This document shows positions 48,732 to 57,055 of a stretch of 64,000 bases of DNA, piece by piece. Position numbers and translations under genes: made by a program. Source of the DNA: Mycobacterium mantenii (lineage in GTDB: Bacteria > Actinomycetota > Actinomycetes > Mycobacteriales > Mycobacteriaceae); contig NZ_AP022590.1 of NCBI RefSeq assembly GCF_010731775.1, positions 5,084,001 to 5,148,000 on the forward strand. Reading direction: 5' to 3'. The notes below the pieces were generated by a model. It was given only the letters and a program-made list of their open reading frames with translations. It did not search any database and was not told the DNA's origin. How positions within the stretch are numbered: position 1 is the stretch's first letter; every line of letters begins with the position of its first letter.

Positions 48732-51374
48732 GTGATCGGCGCCGAGCCGCTGGCCGGGCGCGACAGCGAATTGGGAAGCATTCGCCGCGCCCTGGCTGCG
48801 GGCGGCAACCACACGGGCGTTCTGATCGCCGGACCCGCCGGTGTGGGTAAGACCTGGCTCGCCCACGAAGTGCTGCGGCGTGCCGAGGCGTCGGGGGAGC
48901 GGACCCGGTGGATCGTCGGCACCGACTCGGCGCAGGCGCTGCCGCTGGGCGCGTTCATCGGCGCGATGACCGAGGCCATGAACGAGGCACGGTCGGATCC
49001 GTTGGCCGACGTACGACGCGTGATCAATTCGTTTGTCGCACAACAGCGTCAGCGCCGGGTGCTGGTCGGGGTCGACGACGCGCATCTGCTCGACGGACTC
49101 TCCGCACTCGTCGTCCACCAGCTGGCGCAGTCGGGTGGCATCCGGCTGGTGGTCACCGTGCGTACCGGCAGCGAAGAACCGGACGCCGTGACGGCCCTGT
49201 GGAAAGACGGGCTGTTGGAAAGGCTTGATCTCGAACCGTTTACGGCCGCCGCGACGCGCGAGGTCATCGAGGGCACGCTGGACGGTCCGGTCGATGCGCG
49301 CAGCGCAACGCGGTTCCAGAAGCTGACCGGCGGCAACGCGCTGTTCCTGCGTCAGCTGCTGGCCGACCAGGTGGCCGCCGGGCGGATGCGAAAGACGGCC
49401 GGGGTATGGATGTGGGACGGCGATGTCGCGGTCTCGGCGAGCCTGTCAGACACGGTGGGCCGTCAGATGGGTCGACTCAGCCCGGAAATGGCGATGGTGA
49501 TCGACACGCTGTCGCAGTGTGAGCCGCTGGCCGTAGAGGTGCTGTGCGAGTTGGCCCGGCGCAGCGACCTGGCGGCCGCCGAGCGGATGGGCCTGGTGAG
49601 CATCGAACGCACCGGCGCCGGGTTGACGGCCAGGCTGGCCCACCCGCTGTTCGGTGAGCTGCGCCGGGCGAGCGCCGGTGAGCTGTACCTGTCGGAAATC
49701 CGGGGCAGGTTGGCGGTGCGGCTGGGCGAGGACGGCGACGCCGACATACAGGCCACGGTGCGCCGCGCGCTGCTGCGTCTCGAGTCGGACCTCGATCCCG
49801 ACCCCGCGCTGTACCTGGAAGCGGCACGGCACGCGATGACCCTGCTGGATCTGGACCTGGCCGACCGGTTCGCCACCGCCGCCACCCAGGCCGGTGCGCC
49901 CGGCGCGGCGGGGGTGCGGGCCATGAACCTGGTGCTGCTGGGGCGGGGCGAGCCGGCCGAGTCGGCGCTGCGCGCGATGGCCGACAGCGACCTGCCCGAC
50001 GGCCACCACTGGGCGACCGTGCGGGCGGCCAACTTGACGTGGAATCTCTTCAACCCCACCGAGGCGGCCGCGATCCTCGACGGTCTTGCTTCGCTCGATT
50101 CCGAGACACTGGCCCAGCGGGCGGAGCGGTTGGCGGTGCAGGCGTGCCTGGATGCGGCGGCGGCGCGCTGTGAGTTAGCGGCCGAAAAGGCTCGGGCCGC
50201 ATTGGATTTCCCCGAACTGCCCGGCTTCCACACGATGATGGCCTCGCTGGCGTTGATCATGGCGATGGGGGCGCTGGGTCGGGTCGACGAGCTTCCCAGC
50301 GTGGCCGAGCAGGCGTTGCGGCGTGCGCCGACGTCGTTTCAGGCATCGCATATGCGGTTCTGGTTCGGCGCCGTCTACGGACGCGCCTGCCGGTTGACCG
50401 GTCGAATCGATGAATTCGTCAGCACAGCAAAACAATTGGCTGACTCGTCCCGTGACATCCCGGGCCTGGCGTATGCGAATCTGGCCTTGCTCTCGGGCAA
50501 CGCCGAGCTTGCCCGCGGCGCCGTCGCCGAGGCGGCACGGCTGGTGCACGAGGCCGTGGCAGGAGTTGAAAGGCACTCCGTCACAACGGGTTTGCGTCCG
50601 GCGAGCTACTTCGCCCTGGCCGAGGCGCACGCCAAGCTCGGAGATGCCGCCGAGGCCAACGAGGCGGTTGTCGGCGCGCGCTCGTGTGTGCCGGCCGAAT
50701 TTCTGTTCATGCACACCGGCCTGTCATTGGCCGACGGGTGGGCGATGGCGGCCGGCGGCCGGTTGGGTGAGGCCGTGGCATGTGTCGGGGAGGCGGCGCG
50801 GCTTGCCCGCGACCGCGGCCAGCCCACGCACGAGCTGGCTTGCATACAGGCGGCCGCGCAGTGGGGCGATGCCACACAGGCGGCGCGGGCGCGGGAGCTG
50901 GCCGAGGCGTTGTCGCTGCCGCTGGCCGATGCCGTCGCGTCGCATGCGGAGGCGTTGTCGGCACGCGACGCCGAGGGCCTGCTGGCGGCCTCGGCCGCGT
51001 ACCGGCAGATCGGCGATCGGGTCGCTGCCGCCGACGCGGCGGCACAGGCGTCAGTGGTGTTCGACGAACACCAGCACCATCGCCGCGGCCTGTACGCCGC
51101 GGCGTTGGCCAGAGAGCTGGCCGACGAGTGCGGCGGCCTGCACACGCCGGCGCTGCACACTCCGACGGGCCTGAAGCTGTCCGGCCGGCAGCGCGATGTC
51201 GTCGAACTCGTGGTGGCCGGCCTGTCCAACCGCGAGATCGCCGAGAAGTTGGTGATGTCGGTGCGCACCGTGGAGGGCCACGTGTACCGGGCCTGCCAGC
51301 GGGTGGGGGCGCAGTCGCGCGAGGAGCTGGCCTCGATCATCCGATCGGGCCCCTGCGCGCCGCGCACGCCCTAG
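48732..51374 (+). CDS. LAL-type transcriptional regulator: AAA ATPase with LuxR HTH
   Basis: An 880-residue regulator of the large ATP-binding LuxR (LAL) family. The N-terminal NTPase begins at LAGRDSELGSIRRAL with Walker A GPAGVGKTW (about residues 34-42) and Walker B RVLVGVDDAHLLDGL. A long helical, TPR-like middle follows (many Ala-rich repeats), and a C-terminal GerE/LuxR helix-turn-helix (LSGRQRDVVELVVAGLSNREIAEKL) closes the protein. The frame opens at 48648, but the GTG at 48732 is preceded by TATAGT at 6 nt and begins exactly before the ATPase domain. It is divergent from the FAD monooxygenase and convergent with the ArsB-type gene (CTAG overlap). Confidence 0.9.
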   Translation: MIGAEPLAGRDSELGSIRRALAAGGNHTGVLIAGPAGVGKTWLAHEVLRRAEASGERTRWIVGTDSAQALPLGAFIGAMTEAMNEARSDPLADVRRVINSFVAQQRQRRVLVGVDDAHLLDGLSALVVHQLAQSGGIRLVVTVRTGSEEPDAVTALWKDGLLERLDLEPFTAAATREVIEGTLDGPVDARSATRFQKLTGGNALFLRQLLADQVAAGRMRKTAGVWMWDGDVAVSASLSDTVGRQMGRLSPEMAMVIDTLSQCEPLAVEVLCELARRSDLAAAERMGLVSIERTGAGLTARLAHPLFGELRRASAGELYLSEIRGRLAVRLGEDGDADIQATVRRALLRLESDLDPDPALYLEAARHAMTLLDLDLADRFATAATQAGAPGAAGVRAMNLVLLGRGEPAESALRAMADSDLPDGHHWATVRAANLTWNLFNPTEAAAILDGLASLDSETLAQRAERLAVQACLDAAAARCELAAEKARAALDFPELPGFHTMMASLALIMAMGALGRVDELPSVAEQALRRAPTSFQASHMRFWFGAVYGRACRLTGRIDEFVSTAKQLADSSRDIPGLAYANLALLSGNAELARGAVAEAARLVHEAVAGVERHSVTTGLRPASYFALAEAHAKLGDAAEANEAVVGARSCVPAEFLFMHTGLSLADGWAMAAGGRLGEAVACVGEAARLARDRGQPTHELACIQAAAQWGDATQAARARELAEALSLPLADAVASHAEALSARDAEGLLAASAAYRQIGDRVAAADAAAQASVVFDEHQHHRRGLYAAALARELADECGGLHTPALHTPTGLKLSGRQRDVVELVVAGLSNREIAEKLVMSVRTVEGHVYRACQRVGAQSREELASIIRSGPCAPRTP

Positions 51375-52612
51375 AGTCCCAGCAGCCGGGCCGAGGCCCA
51401 CAGCGCGAGCACCGCCACCGCCAGCGAGGCGGGCACGGTGCACACGCCGAGACGGGTGTATTCGCCGACCCCGGCGTCGACGTCGTGCTGCCGTAACACG
51501 CGCCGCCACAACAGGTTCGACAGCGAACCGACGTAGGTCAGGTTGGGGCCGATGTTCACCCCGATCAGCACCGCCAGAATCGCCACCGGCCCACTCGGCG
51601 CGACCAGCGGCAGCAGCACCAGGGTGGCGGGGAGATTGTTGACCACGTTGGCCAGCACGGCGGCTATCGCGGCGATGGCGAGCAGCGCGGGCAGGCCCGA
51701 ACCCGACGGCAGCACCGCCGACATCGCCCTGTCCATCCCGTTGAGCATGACCGCCTGCACCACGACGCCCAGCGCCAACACGAACACCAGGAACGACACG
51801 TTCACCGACCGCACGATGTCGGACACCGAGGTGTGCCGACGGCGCAGGCTGCGCACCGCCAGCACCGCGGCGCCGCACAGCGCCACCCAGGCCGGTGCGA
51901 CGCCCACGGACTGGGCGACCGCGAACCCGGCCAGCGTGAGTGCGACGACCACCAGCACGAACACCGGAGGGCGGGGGGGCGCGCCCTGCTGCTCCGGGTC
52001 CGGTTGCACGCGCAGGTCCTTGGCGAAGAACCACCGGAAGATCACGTAGAGGATGGCCACCGCGCCCAGCCACGGTGCCGCCATCACCAACGTGAACTTG
52101 GTGAACGAGATGTTGGCGGTGTGAAAGGCCAGCAGGTTGGTCAGGTTCGACACCGGGAGTAACAGCGAGGCGCCGTTGGCCAGATGGGCGGTGGCGTAGG
52201 CGTAGGGCCGCACCCGGGTGCGCTCACGGCGGACGGCGGCCAGCACCACCGGGGTCAGCAGCACCACCGCGGCGTCGAGGCTCAGCACCGCGGTGATCAC
52301 CGAGGAGATGACGAACACCCGCCGCAGCAGGCCGCCCGAGCCGACGCGCCCGCGGGTGATCGCCGCGCCCGCGGCCTCGAACAGGCCCTCGTCGTCGCAC
52401 AACTTGGCCAGCACCAGCACCGCGCCCAGGAACGCGACCACCCCGGACAGCTCCGCGATCTGTTTCGCCGCTTGCTGGACCGAGATCGCGCCGACCGCGA
52501 TCAGGATCAGGGCCGCCGGGACCGCCGCCAACGCCTCGGACCAGCCCTTGGGGCGCGCGACGGCGAACGCGAGGACAACAGCAAGCAGCAACAGCGCAAG
52601 CGTCAGGGCCAA
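51371..52612 (-). CDS. arsB2: ArsB/SLC13-type anion transporter (ArsB2-like)
   Basis: A 413-residue membrane protein with about eleven helices, the length I recall for ArsB2 (Rv3578). Conserved segments include FLGAVLVLAKLCDDEGLFEAAG, LSLDAAVVLLTPVVLAAV, LLPVSNLTNLLAF and ANVVNNLPATLVLLPLVA; the SNLTN and NNLP hairpins are the anion-binding signatures of the ArsB/CitM superfamily. Arsenite efflux is the annotation but no ars regulator is nearby. The only matching start is TTG 52612, 3 bp after the stop of the upstream gene, so it is the sixth gene of the run that begins at the Zur-like site. Confidence 0.85.
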   Translation of the reverse strand: MALTLALLLLAVVLAFAVARPKGWSEALAAVPAALILIAVGAISVQQAAKQIAELSGVVAFLGAVLVLAKLCDDEGLFEAAGAAITRGRVGSGGLLRRVFVISSVITAVLSLDAAVVLLTPVVLAAVRRERTRVRPYAYATAHLANGASLLLPVSNLTNLLAFHTANISFTKFTLVMAAPWLGAVAILYVIFRWFFAKDLRVQPDPEQQGAPPRPPVFVLVVVALTLAGFAVAQSVGVAPAWVALCGAAVLAVRSLRRRHTSVSDIVRSVNVSFLVFVLALGVVVQAVMLNGMDRAMSAVLPSGSGLPALLAIAAIAAVLANVVNNLPATLVLLPLVAPSGPVAILAVLIGVNIGPNLTYVGSLSNLLWRRVLRQHDVDAGVGEYTRLGVCTVPASLAVAVLALWASARLLGL

Positions 52613-52615
52613 CGT

Positions 52616-53542
52616 CTAGACCGCTTCGCTCCACGGGTCCTCGCGCCGCCACACCGTGGGCAGGTGCACCGAAGCACCGTCCTGTGCGGCCAGCTCGTCG
52701 AGGATACGGATGGAGACATCCAAGTCGTCGCCGGCATAGGGCAACGCGCGCAACGGCTTTGTCAGCGGGCGGAAGAAGTCGTCCCAGTGGATGAGGATCA
52801 CCCGGCGGGCCCCGACCGCGCGGACGGTCTCGGTCCAGTAGTCGACCAGGTATGACCGCGGCTGCAGGCCCAGCTGCCCGACGGACAGGTACACGGCGTC
52901 GGCGCGGTGGCCGGCCAGGGCGCCCTTGACGAAGCCGGCGCTGCCCTGGATCAGCAGCCGCCGGCCCGTCGGCCGGTGGTGCACAAGCGTCGACCAGGAC
53001 TCCCCGCAGCGGTACGCCGACGCCTTCACCGGCGGCGTCACCGGTTCGTCGATGACGCCGGGAAAGCGGTCGGGCGGGCAGTGGTGCGATTCGATCAGGG
53101 TGACGTCGTAGGCACCCAACCGCATCGGTTCGCCGTCGACCGCGACGACGATCCGGTTTACCGGCAGCCCGTATCCGCGCCCGACGTTGGCCGCCGACTG
53201 CCCGCCGACCAACTGGGCGCCGGTGCGGTCGGCGACCAGCGCGGAGTCCAGCACGTGGTCGATGTGGGTATGCACCGGAATGACCGCCGCCAGCCGCGAA
53301 ACCTTGGCCCGGGCAAGGCATCCGTCGACGCGCGCGGCCGAGGGTGCCACCTTGCCGGCCGCGACCTTGGCCAGGCTCGGCCGGGAGAAGTAACCGTCGG
53401 TCATCAACGCCGACGAGCCGTCATCGATCAACAGGGTCGCCACGCCCATCCAGGTCACCGAGAGCCCGTCGGGTTCGGCGGCGGGCGTGTCGAACCGGTC
53501 CGCGTACCGCGCGATATCGGGACGCCCGAGTTTGAGGCGCAT
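52616..53542 (-). CDS. Metallo-beta-lactamase-fold hydrolase (Rv3577-like)
   Basis: The 308-residue protein has the MBL-fold zinc motif HTHIDH (VIPVHTHIDHVLDSALVA), ESHHCPP, and a late LIHWDDFF with a further ligand. It resembles the UlaG/NAPE-PLD-like group, whose substrates vary from lactonised sugars to phospholipids; none is established here. The ATG at 53542 (MRLKLGRPD) shares its A with the pxpA stop (TGATG). Being placed in a zinc-controlled run is notable because it is itself a zinc enzyme. Confidence 0.85.
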   Translation of the reverse strand: MRLKLGRPDIARYADRFDTPAAEPDGLSVTWMGVATLLIDDGSSALMTDGYFSRPSLAKVAAGKVAPSAARVDGCLARAKVSRLAAVIPVHTHIDHVLDSALVADRTGAQLVGGQSAANVGRGYGLPVNRIVVAVDGEPMRLGAYDVTLIESHHCPPDRFPGVIDEPVTPPVKASAYRCGESWSTLVHHRPTGRRLLIQGSAGFVKGALAGHRADAVYLSVGQLGLQPRSYLVDYWTETVRAVGARRVILIHWDDFFRPLTKPLRALPYAGDDLDVSIRILDELAAQDGASVHLPTVWRREDPWSEAV

Positions 53543-54300
53543 CAGCAGAAGGCCCTGATTTCGATGCCGGCCGTCGTGAGGCGGTGGCGAACGGCGGTGG
53601 CGATCTGCACCGCTCCCGGCGAATCGCCATGCACGCAAACCGATTCCACTTTCAGGGCGAGCTGGGTGCCGTCGATCGCGGTGACCTGCCCCGAGCCGAC
53701 CATGGTCACCATCCGGTCGGCGATCGCCGCCGGGTCCTGCAGCACCGCGCCCGGCTCCCCTCGGGACACCAGCCGGCCGTCGGGGTGGTAGGCGCGATCG
53801 GCGAAAGCCTCTGCGACCGTCCGCAATTCGCGGCGATCAGCTTCGTCGAAGAACGCCGAGCCCGCCATGCCCAGCACCGGCAACCCGGCATCCACCAGGC
53901 GCACCGCCTCGGCCACGGCGGCAGCCTGCTCGGTGTGTGTCACGATCGTGTTGTACAGCGCGCCATGCGGTTTGACATAGGACACCGTCGAGCCCGCCGC
54001 GTGCGCCATGGCCTGCAGCGCGCCGATCTGATACACCACGTCGGCGATGAGGTCTTCGGCGGTGACGTCGATGAAGCGCCTGCCGAACCCGGCCAGGTCG
54101 CGATAGCTCACCTGCGCTCCGATGCGGACTCCGCGCTCGGCGGCCGTTCGGCACACCCGCAGCAGGCCCGCGGGGTCGCCGGCGTGGAAACCGCACGCCA
54201 CGCTGGCGCTCGTGACGAGGCCGAGCATGGCGTCGTCGTCACCCAGGCTCCAGACGCCGAAGCCCTCGCCCAGGTCGGCGTTGAGGTCGATGGGGGCCAC
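53542..54300 (-). CDS. pxpA: 5-oxoprolinase subunit PxpA (LamB/YcsF family)
   Basis: A 252-residue LamB/YcsF protein beginning IDLNADLGEGFGVWSLGDDD, with SASVACGFHAGDP, VSYVKPHGALYN and the C-terminal CVHGDSPGA, all diagnostic. PxpA acts with PxpB and PxpC to open 5-oxoproline to glutamate; no pxpB or pxpC is in the window, so partners must lie elsewhere if that role holds. The GTG start at 54300 lies 9 bp after the permease stop. I know no reason for it to be in a metal-transport run, which makes the location interesting. Confidence 0.9.
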   Translation of the reverse strand: MAPIDLNADLGEGFGVWSLGDDDAMLGLVTSASVACGFHAGDPAGLLRVCRTAAERGVRIGAQVSYRDLAGFGRRFIDVTAEDLIADVVYQIGALQAMAHAAGSTVSYVKPHGALYNTIVTHTEQAAAVAEAVRLVDAGLPVLGMAGSAFFDEADRRELRTVAEAFADRAYHPDGRLVSRGEPGAVLQDPAAIADRMVTMVGSGQVTAIDGTQLALKVESVCVHGDSPGAVQIATAVRHRLTTAGIEIRAFC

Positions 54301-54309
54301 CCACCCAGC

Positions 54310-55170
54310 TTATGCGGCGGCCTCTCGGCGGCGTCCGATCAGCCAGCAGACCAGATAGATCAGGAACGAGATGCCCGCGACGAACACCGACACCGGCACG
54401 CCGGGCGCCAGGGACAGCACCAGGCCGCCGACGGCGGACACCTCGGCGAACACCACGGAGGTCACGATCGCCGCCGCCGGCGAGGCGACCACCCGGGCCG
54501 CCGCGGCCGCCGGTGTGATCAGCAGCGACATCACCAGCAGCGCACCGACGATCTGCACCGCCTGGGCCGCGACCACGCCGACCAATGCGGCGAACACGAT
54601 GCCCAGGGCGTAGACCGGCACACCGCGGGCCGCGGCCACGTCGGGATCGGCGGTGGCGAACAGCAGCGGGCGGTAACACGTTGCCAGCACGGCGATGACG
54701 AGCACGCAGACCAGCGCCAGCATGGTCAGGCCCGTGTAGCCGACCCCGACGATCTGACCGGTCAGCAGGGCGAAACTGGTCGAGGTGCGGCCCGGGTAGA
54801 GATGGATGAACAACACCGCCAGGCCCAACCCGAACGCCAGCACCACGCCGATCACCGAATCGCGCTCCCGGTCGCGCCGCCCGAGAACCCCGAACAGCGC
54901 CGCGGCCAGCGCGCTGCCGATCAGCGCGCCCAGACCCACTCCGAGCCCGACCAGCAGCGCGAATGCGGCTCCGGTCAGCGACAATTCGCTGGAACCGTGC
55001 ACGGCGAACGACATCTGACGCATCACGATGAACGGCCCGATCAGCCCGGCGACCAGTCCGAGCAGGGCGGCCGCCGCCAGCGCTTGCTGCACGAAGTCGT
55101 GGCCGAGCAGGTGCGCGGTGATGTCGAAGGCAAACAGATGGTCCAGCAGGCCGGCGAGCCGATGCTCCAT
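54310..55170 (-). CDS. Metal (zinc-type) ABC transporter permease, ZnuB/AztB family
   Basis: A 286-residue ABC-3 family permease with about eight helices, for example QALAAAALLGLVAGLIGPF, LALVCVLVIAVLATCY and IVGALLVMSLLITPAAAA. The family signature FIVMRQMSFAVHGSSELSLTGAAFALL follows the first helix. It forms the membrane channel for zinc or manganese with the ATPase and lipoprotein encoded just upstream. The ATG at 55170 shares a base with the stop of the ATPase gene (TGATG). Confidence 0.9.
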   Translation of the reverse strand: MEHRLAGLLDHLFAFDITAHLLGHDFVQQALAAAALLGLVAGLIGPFIVMRQMSFAVHGSSELSLTGAAFALLVGLGVGLGALIGSALAAALFGVLGRRDRERDSVIGVVLAFGLGLAVLFIHLYPGRTSTSFALLTGQIVGVGYTGLTMLALVCVLVIAVLATCYRPLLFATADPDVAAARGVPVYALGIVFAALVGVVAAQAVQIVGALLVMSLLITPAAAAARVVASPAAAIVTSVVFAEVSAVGGLVLSLAPGVPVSVFVAGISFLIYLVCWLIGRRREAAA

Positions 55171-55991
55171 CAGCAGTGCCCGTCATCGCGAGCGCCGGCC
55201 ACCACGTAGCCGTCCTTGACCTTCAACACCTGGATGTCGGATTGGTACAGCGCCGAGAGTGTCTGACTGGTCATCACCTGCTCGACGGTGCCGATCTCGA
55301 ACCGGCCGTTGACCAGATAGAGCAGCCGGTCCACGTACGGCAAAATCGGGTTGATCTCGTGGGTGACGACGATGACCGTGGTCGCAGCGTCCTGGCGGCG
55401 CCGTTCGATCAGCGCCGACACCAGCTTGGCGTTGGCCGGGTCCAGCGTCAGCAGCGGTTCGTCGCACAACAGCAACAGCGGATCGCTGACCAGGGCCTGG
55501 GCGATGCGCACCCGCTGCAACTCGCCGCCGGACATCGTTCCGACCCGGACGTCGGCCAGGTGTTCGCCGTTGACCTGGCGCAGCGCCTGCCGCACGGCCG
55601 CGCGCCGGCGGGCCCGGTCGGCGGACCGCAGCGGGACGGCGCCCCAGCGCGGCCCGTCGAGACCCAGCCGAACCAGGTCGCGGCCGCGCAGCATCACGTC
55701 GGCGTCCATCGGACGGTGTTGGGGCACATAGCCGATGCGCCCGCTGCCCGAGGTGATCGGCTTGCCGTCCACCAGCCCGGCGCCGGCGCTCAGCGCCAGC
55801 TGCCCGAGCAGCACCTTGAGTAGTGACGTCTTGCCGCTGCCGTTGGGGCCCAGCACCGCGATGAACTCGCCGCGCGACACCGACAGGTCGAGGTGGTCCC
55901 ACAGCACCCGGTCACCGAACGACAGCCGGGCCCCGCGCAGCGAAACGGTCTCGGTGGGGTTTTCGATGGCCGCGACGGGTTCGAGGCTCAT
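55170..55991 (-). CDS. Metal (zinc-type) ABC transporter ATP-binding protein, ZnuC/AztA family
   Basis: The 273-residue ATPase has Walker A LGPNGSGKTSLL, the ABC signature MSGGELQRVRIAQAL, Walker B LLLLCDEPLLTLD (with Leu before the last Leu-Asp) and the switch His in VIVVTHEINPILPYV. The segment IGYVPQHRPMD is typical of metal importers. Its Walker B Glu follows Asp as CDEP. The ATG at 55991 overlaps the lipoprotein stop (ATGA). Confidence 0.92.
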   Translation of the reverse strand: MSLEPVAAIENPTETVSLRGARLSFGDRVLWDHLDLSVSRGEFIAVLGPNGSGKTSLLKVLLGQLALSAGAGLVDGKPITSGSGRIGYVPQHRPMDADVMLRGRDLVRLGLDGPRWGAVPLRSADRARRRAAVRQALRQVNGEHLADVRVGTMSGGELQRVRIAQALVSDPLLLLCDEPLLTLDPANAKLVSALIERRRQDAATTVIVVTHEINPILPYVDRLLYLVNGRFEIGTVEQVMTSQTLSALYQSDIQVLKVKDGYVVAGARDDGHC

Positions 55992-56932
55992 GACGGCAGG
56001 GGCCGGCTCGAGTGCACGGCGGACTGCAGCTGGTTGACCGTATTGCGTTGCCAGGATAGGTAATCCGCGCCGTCGGGCAGCGTCTCGGACACGTCGGTGA
56101 CCGGGACACCCGCGCGCCGCGCCGCATCGCGCAAGCTATTGATCGCGGTCGTGGAGGTCTGCGGATTGACCAGCACCGCCGCCACCTGACGCCGGTCGAC
56201 CAGGTCGAGGACCCTCGCCATGTCGGCCGGAGCGGGATCGGTCTCGTTCTCGACGGCCGCCTCGAAGGTGGGCGGGGCCAGGTTCACCAGGCCTGACGCC
56301 TTCAGCAGGTAGAAGGCGACCGGTTCGGTCGCGACCACCGGGGTGTTGTGATTGGTGGTCGCCATCGCGTGTTCGGCGCCGGCGATGGAGTCGGCGTCGC
56401 GGCCGAACGTGGCGGCGTTGGCCCGATAGTCGGCGGCGTTGCCCGGGTCGATCGTCGCGAGACGCTCGGCGATGGTGGCCGCGACCGACTTGGCGACGCC
56501 CAGGTCGTAGAAGACGTGCTCGTTGCGGGCCTGTCCGTCGTTCGCCAGGAACGAGTAGGCGTCGATCGGCTTGGCCTCGGGGTGGTGGGCCAGCACGTCG
56601 TCGACCCATCCGTCGTACCCGCCGCCGTTGAACACGACCAGCGGGGCATCGGCGATCGCGGCCGCATCCGCGGGGCTGACCTCATAGGAGTGCGGGTCGA
56701 CGTCCGCCCCGCTGAGAATGGAATTCACGGCGACATGGCGGCCCGCGACGGCACGCGCCACGCTGCCCCAGACGTCGGTGGAGGCGACGACGGAAAGCGC
56801 GCGTGAATGCGCGGCGCCGCTGCAGCCGGTGAGCACCGTCCCGCCGGCCAACACCAGCGCGGCCGCCAGCCATCGCGTCGCATCGGCAGTTCTGGCCCTA
56901 GCCGTTCGATGCCGCGTCAGTGCAGTGCGCAC
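55988..56932 (-). CDS. Metal (zinc)-binding lipoprotein of an ABC transporter, ZnuA/AztC family
   Basis: A cluster A-I solute-binding lipoprotein of 314 residues with lipobox VLTGC near residue 37. Likely metal ligands are His in DVDPHSYEVSPADA and in NEHVFYD; a large His-rich loop is absent, as in the AztC type. NGGGYDGWVDDVLA and the late VAAVLVNPQTSTTAIN are conserved. GTG 56932 has an AGGAGG site 9 nt upstream. It is the first gene of the six-gene minus-strand run and lies 43 bp downstream of a Zur-like palindrome, so zinc uptake is the best-supported role. Confidence 0.9.
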   Translation of the reverse strand: MRTALTRHRTARARTADATRWLAAALVLAGGTVLTGCSGAAHSRALSVVASTDVWGSVARAVAGRHVAVNSILSGADVDPHSYEVSPADAAAIADAPLVVFNGGGYDGWVDDVLAHHPEAKPIDAYSFLANDGQARNEHVFYDLGVAKSVAATIAERLATIDPGNAADYRANAATFGRDADSIAGAEHAMATTNHNTPVVATEPVAFYLLKASGLVNLAPPTFEAAVENETDPAPADMARVLDLVDRRQVAAVLVNPQTSTTAINSLRDAARRAGVPVTDVSETLPDGADYLSWQRNTVNQLQSAVHSSRPLPS

Positions 56933-56974
56933 GCCCGATTTCCTCCTGCCGGCCAGTCGGCCGATCCTACATAC

Positions 56975-56995
56975 TAATGAAAATCGTTTCCATTA
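56975..56995. promoter_or_regulatory. Zur-type operator
   Basis: A 21-bp near-perfect palindrome is centred on 56985: the left arm TAATGAAAA pairs with TTTCCATTA on the right, with one mismatch. It fits the mycobacterial Zur operator type (TGAAAAtcnTTTTCA-like). It lies between the zinc-transport genes and the divergent LacI gene, 43 bp from the former. This AT-rich island stands out in GC-rich DNA. Confidence 0.85.
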
Positions 56996-57041
56996 CAAAG
57001 CCGCAAGTGGGAAGCGCGTACGCGCGGGCCCCGATCCGCTG

Positions 57042-57055
57042 TAGCCTCACCGAAC
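57042..57055 (+). promoter_or_regulatory. Leaderless promoter of the LacI-type gene (-10 TAGCCT)
   Basis: TAGCCT at 57042-57047 is followed after 8 nt by the GTG at 57056, the same geometry as lysS and cysS. The Zur palindrome ends 46 bp upstream, so Zur might influence this promoter as well. Confidence 0.5.
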
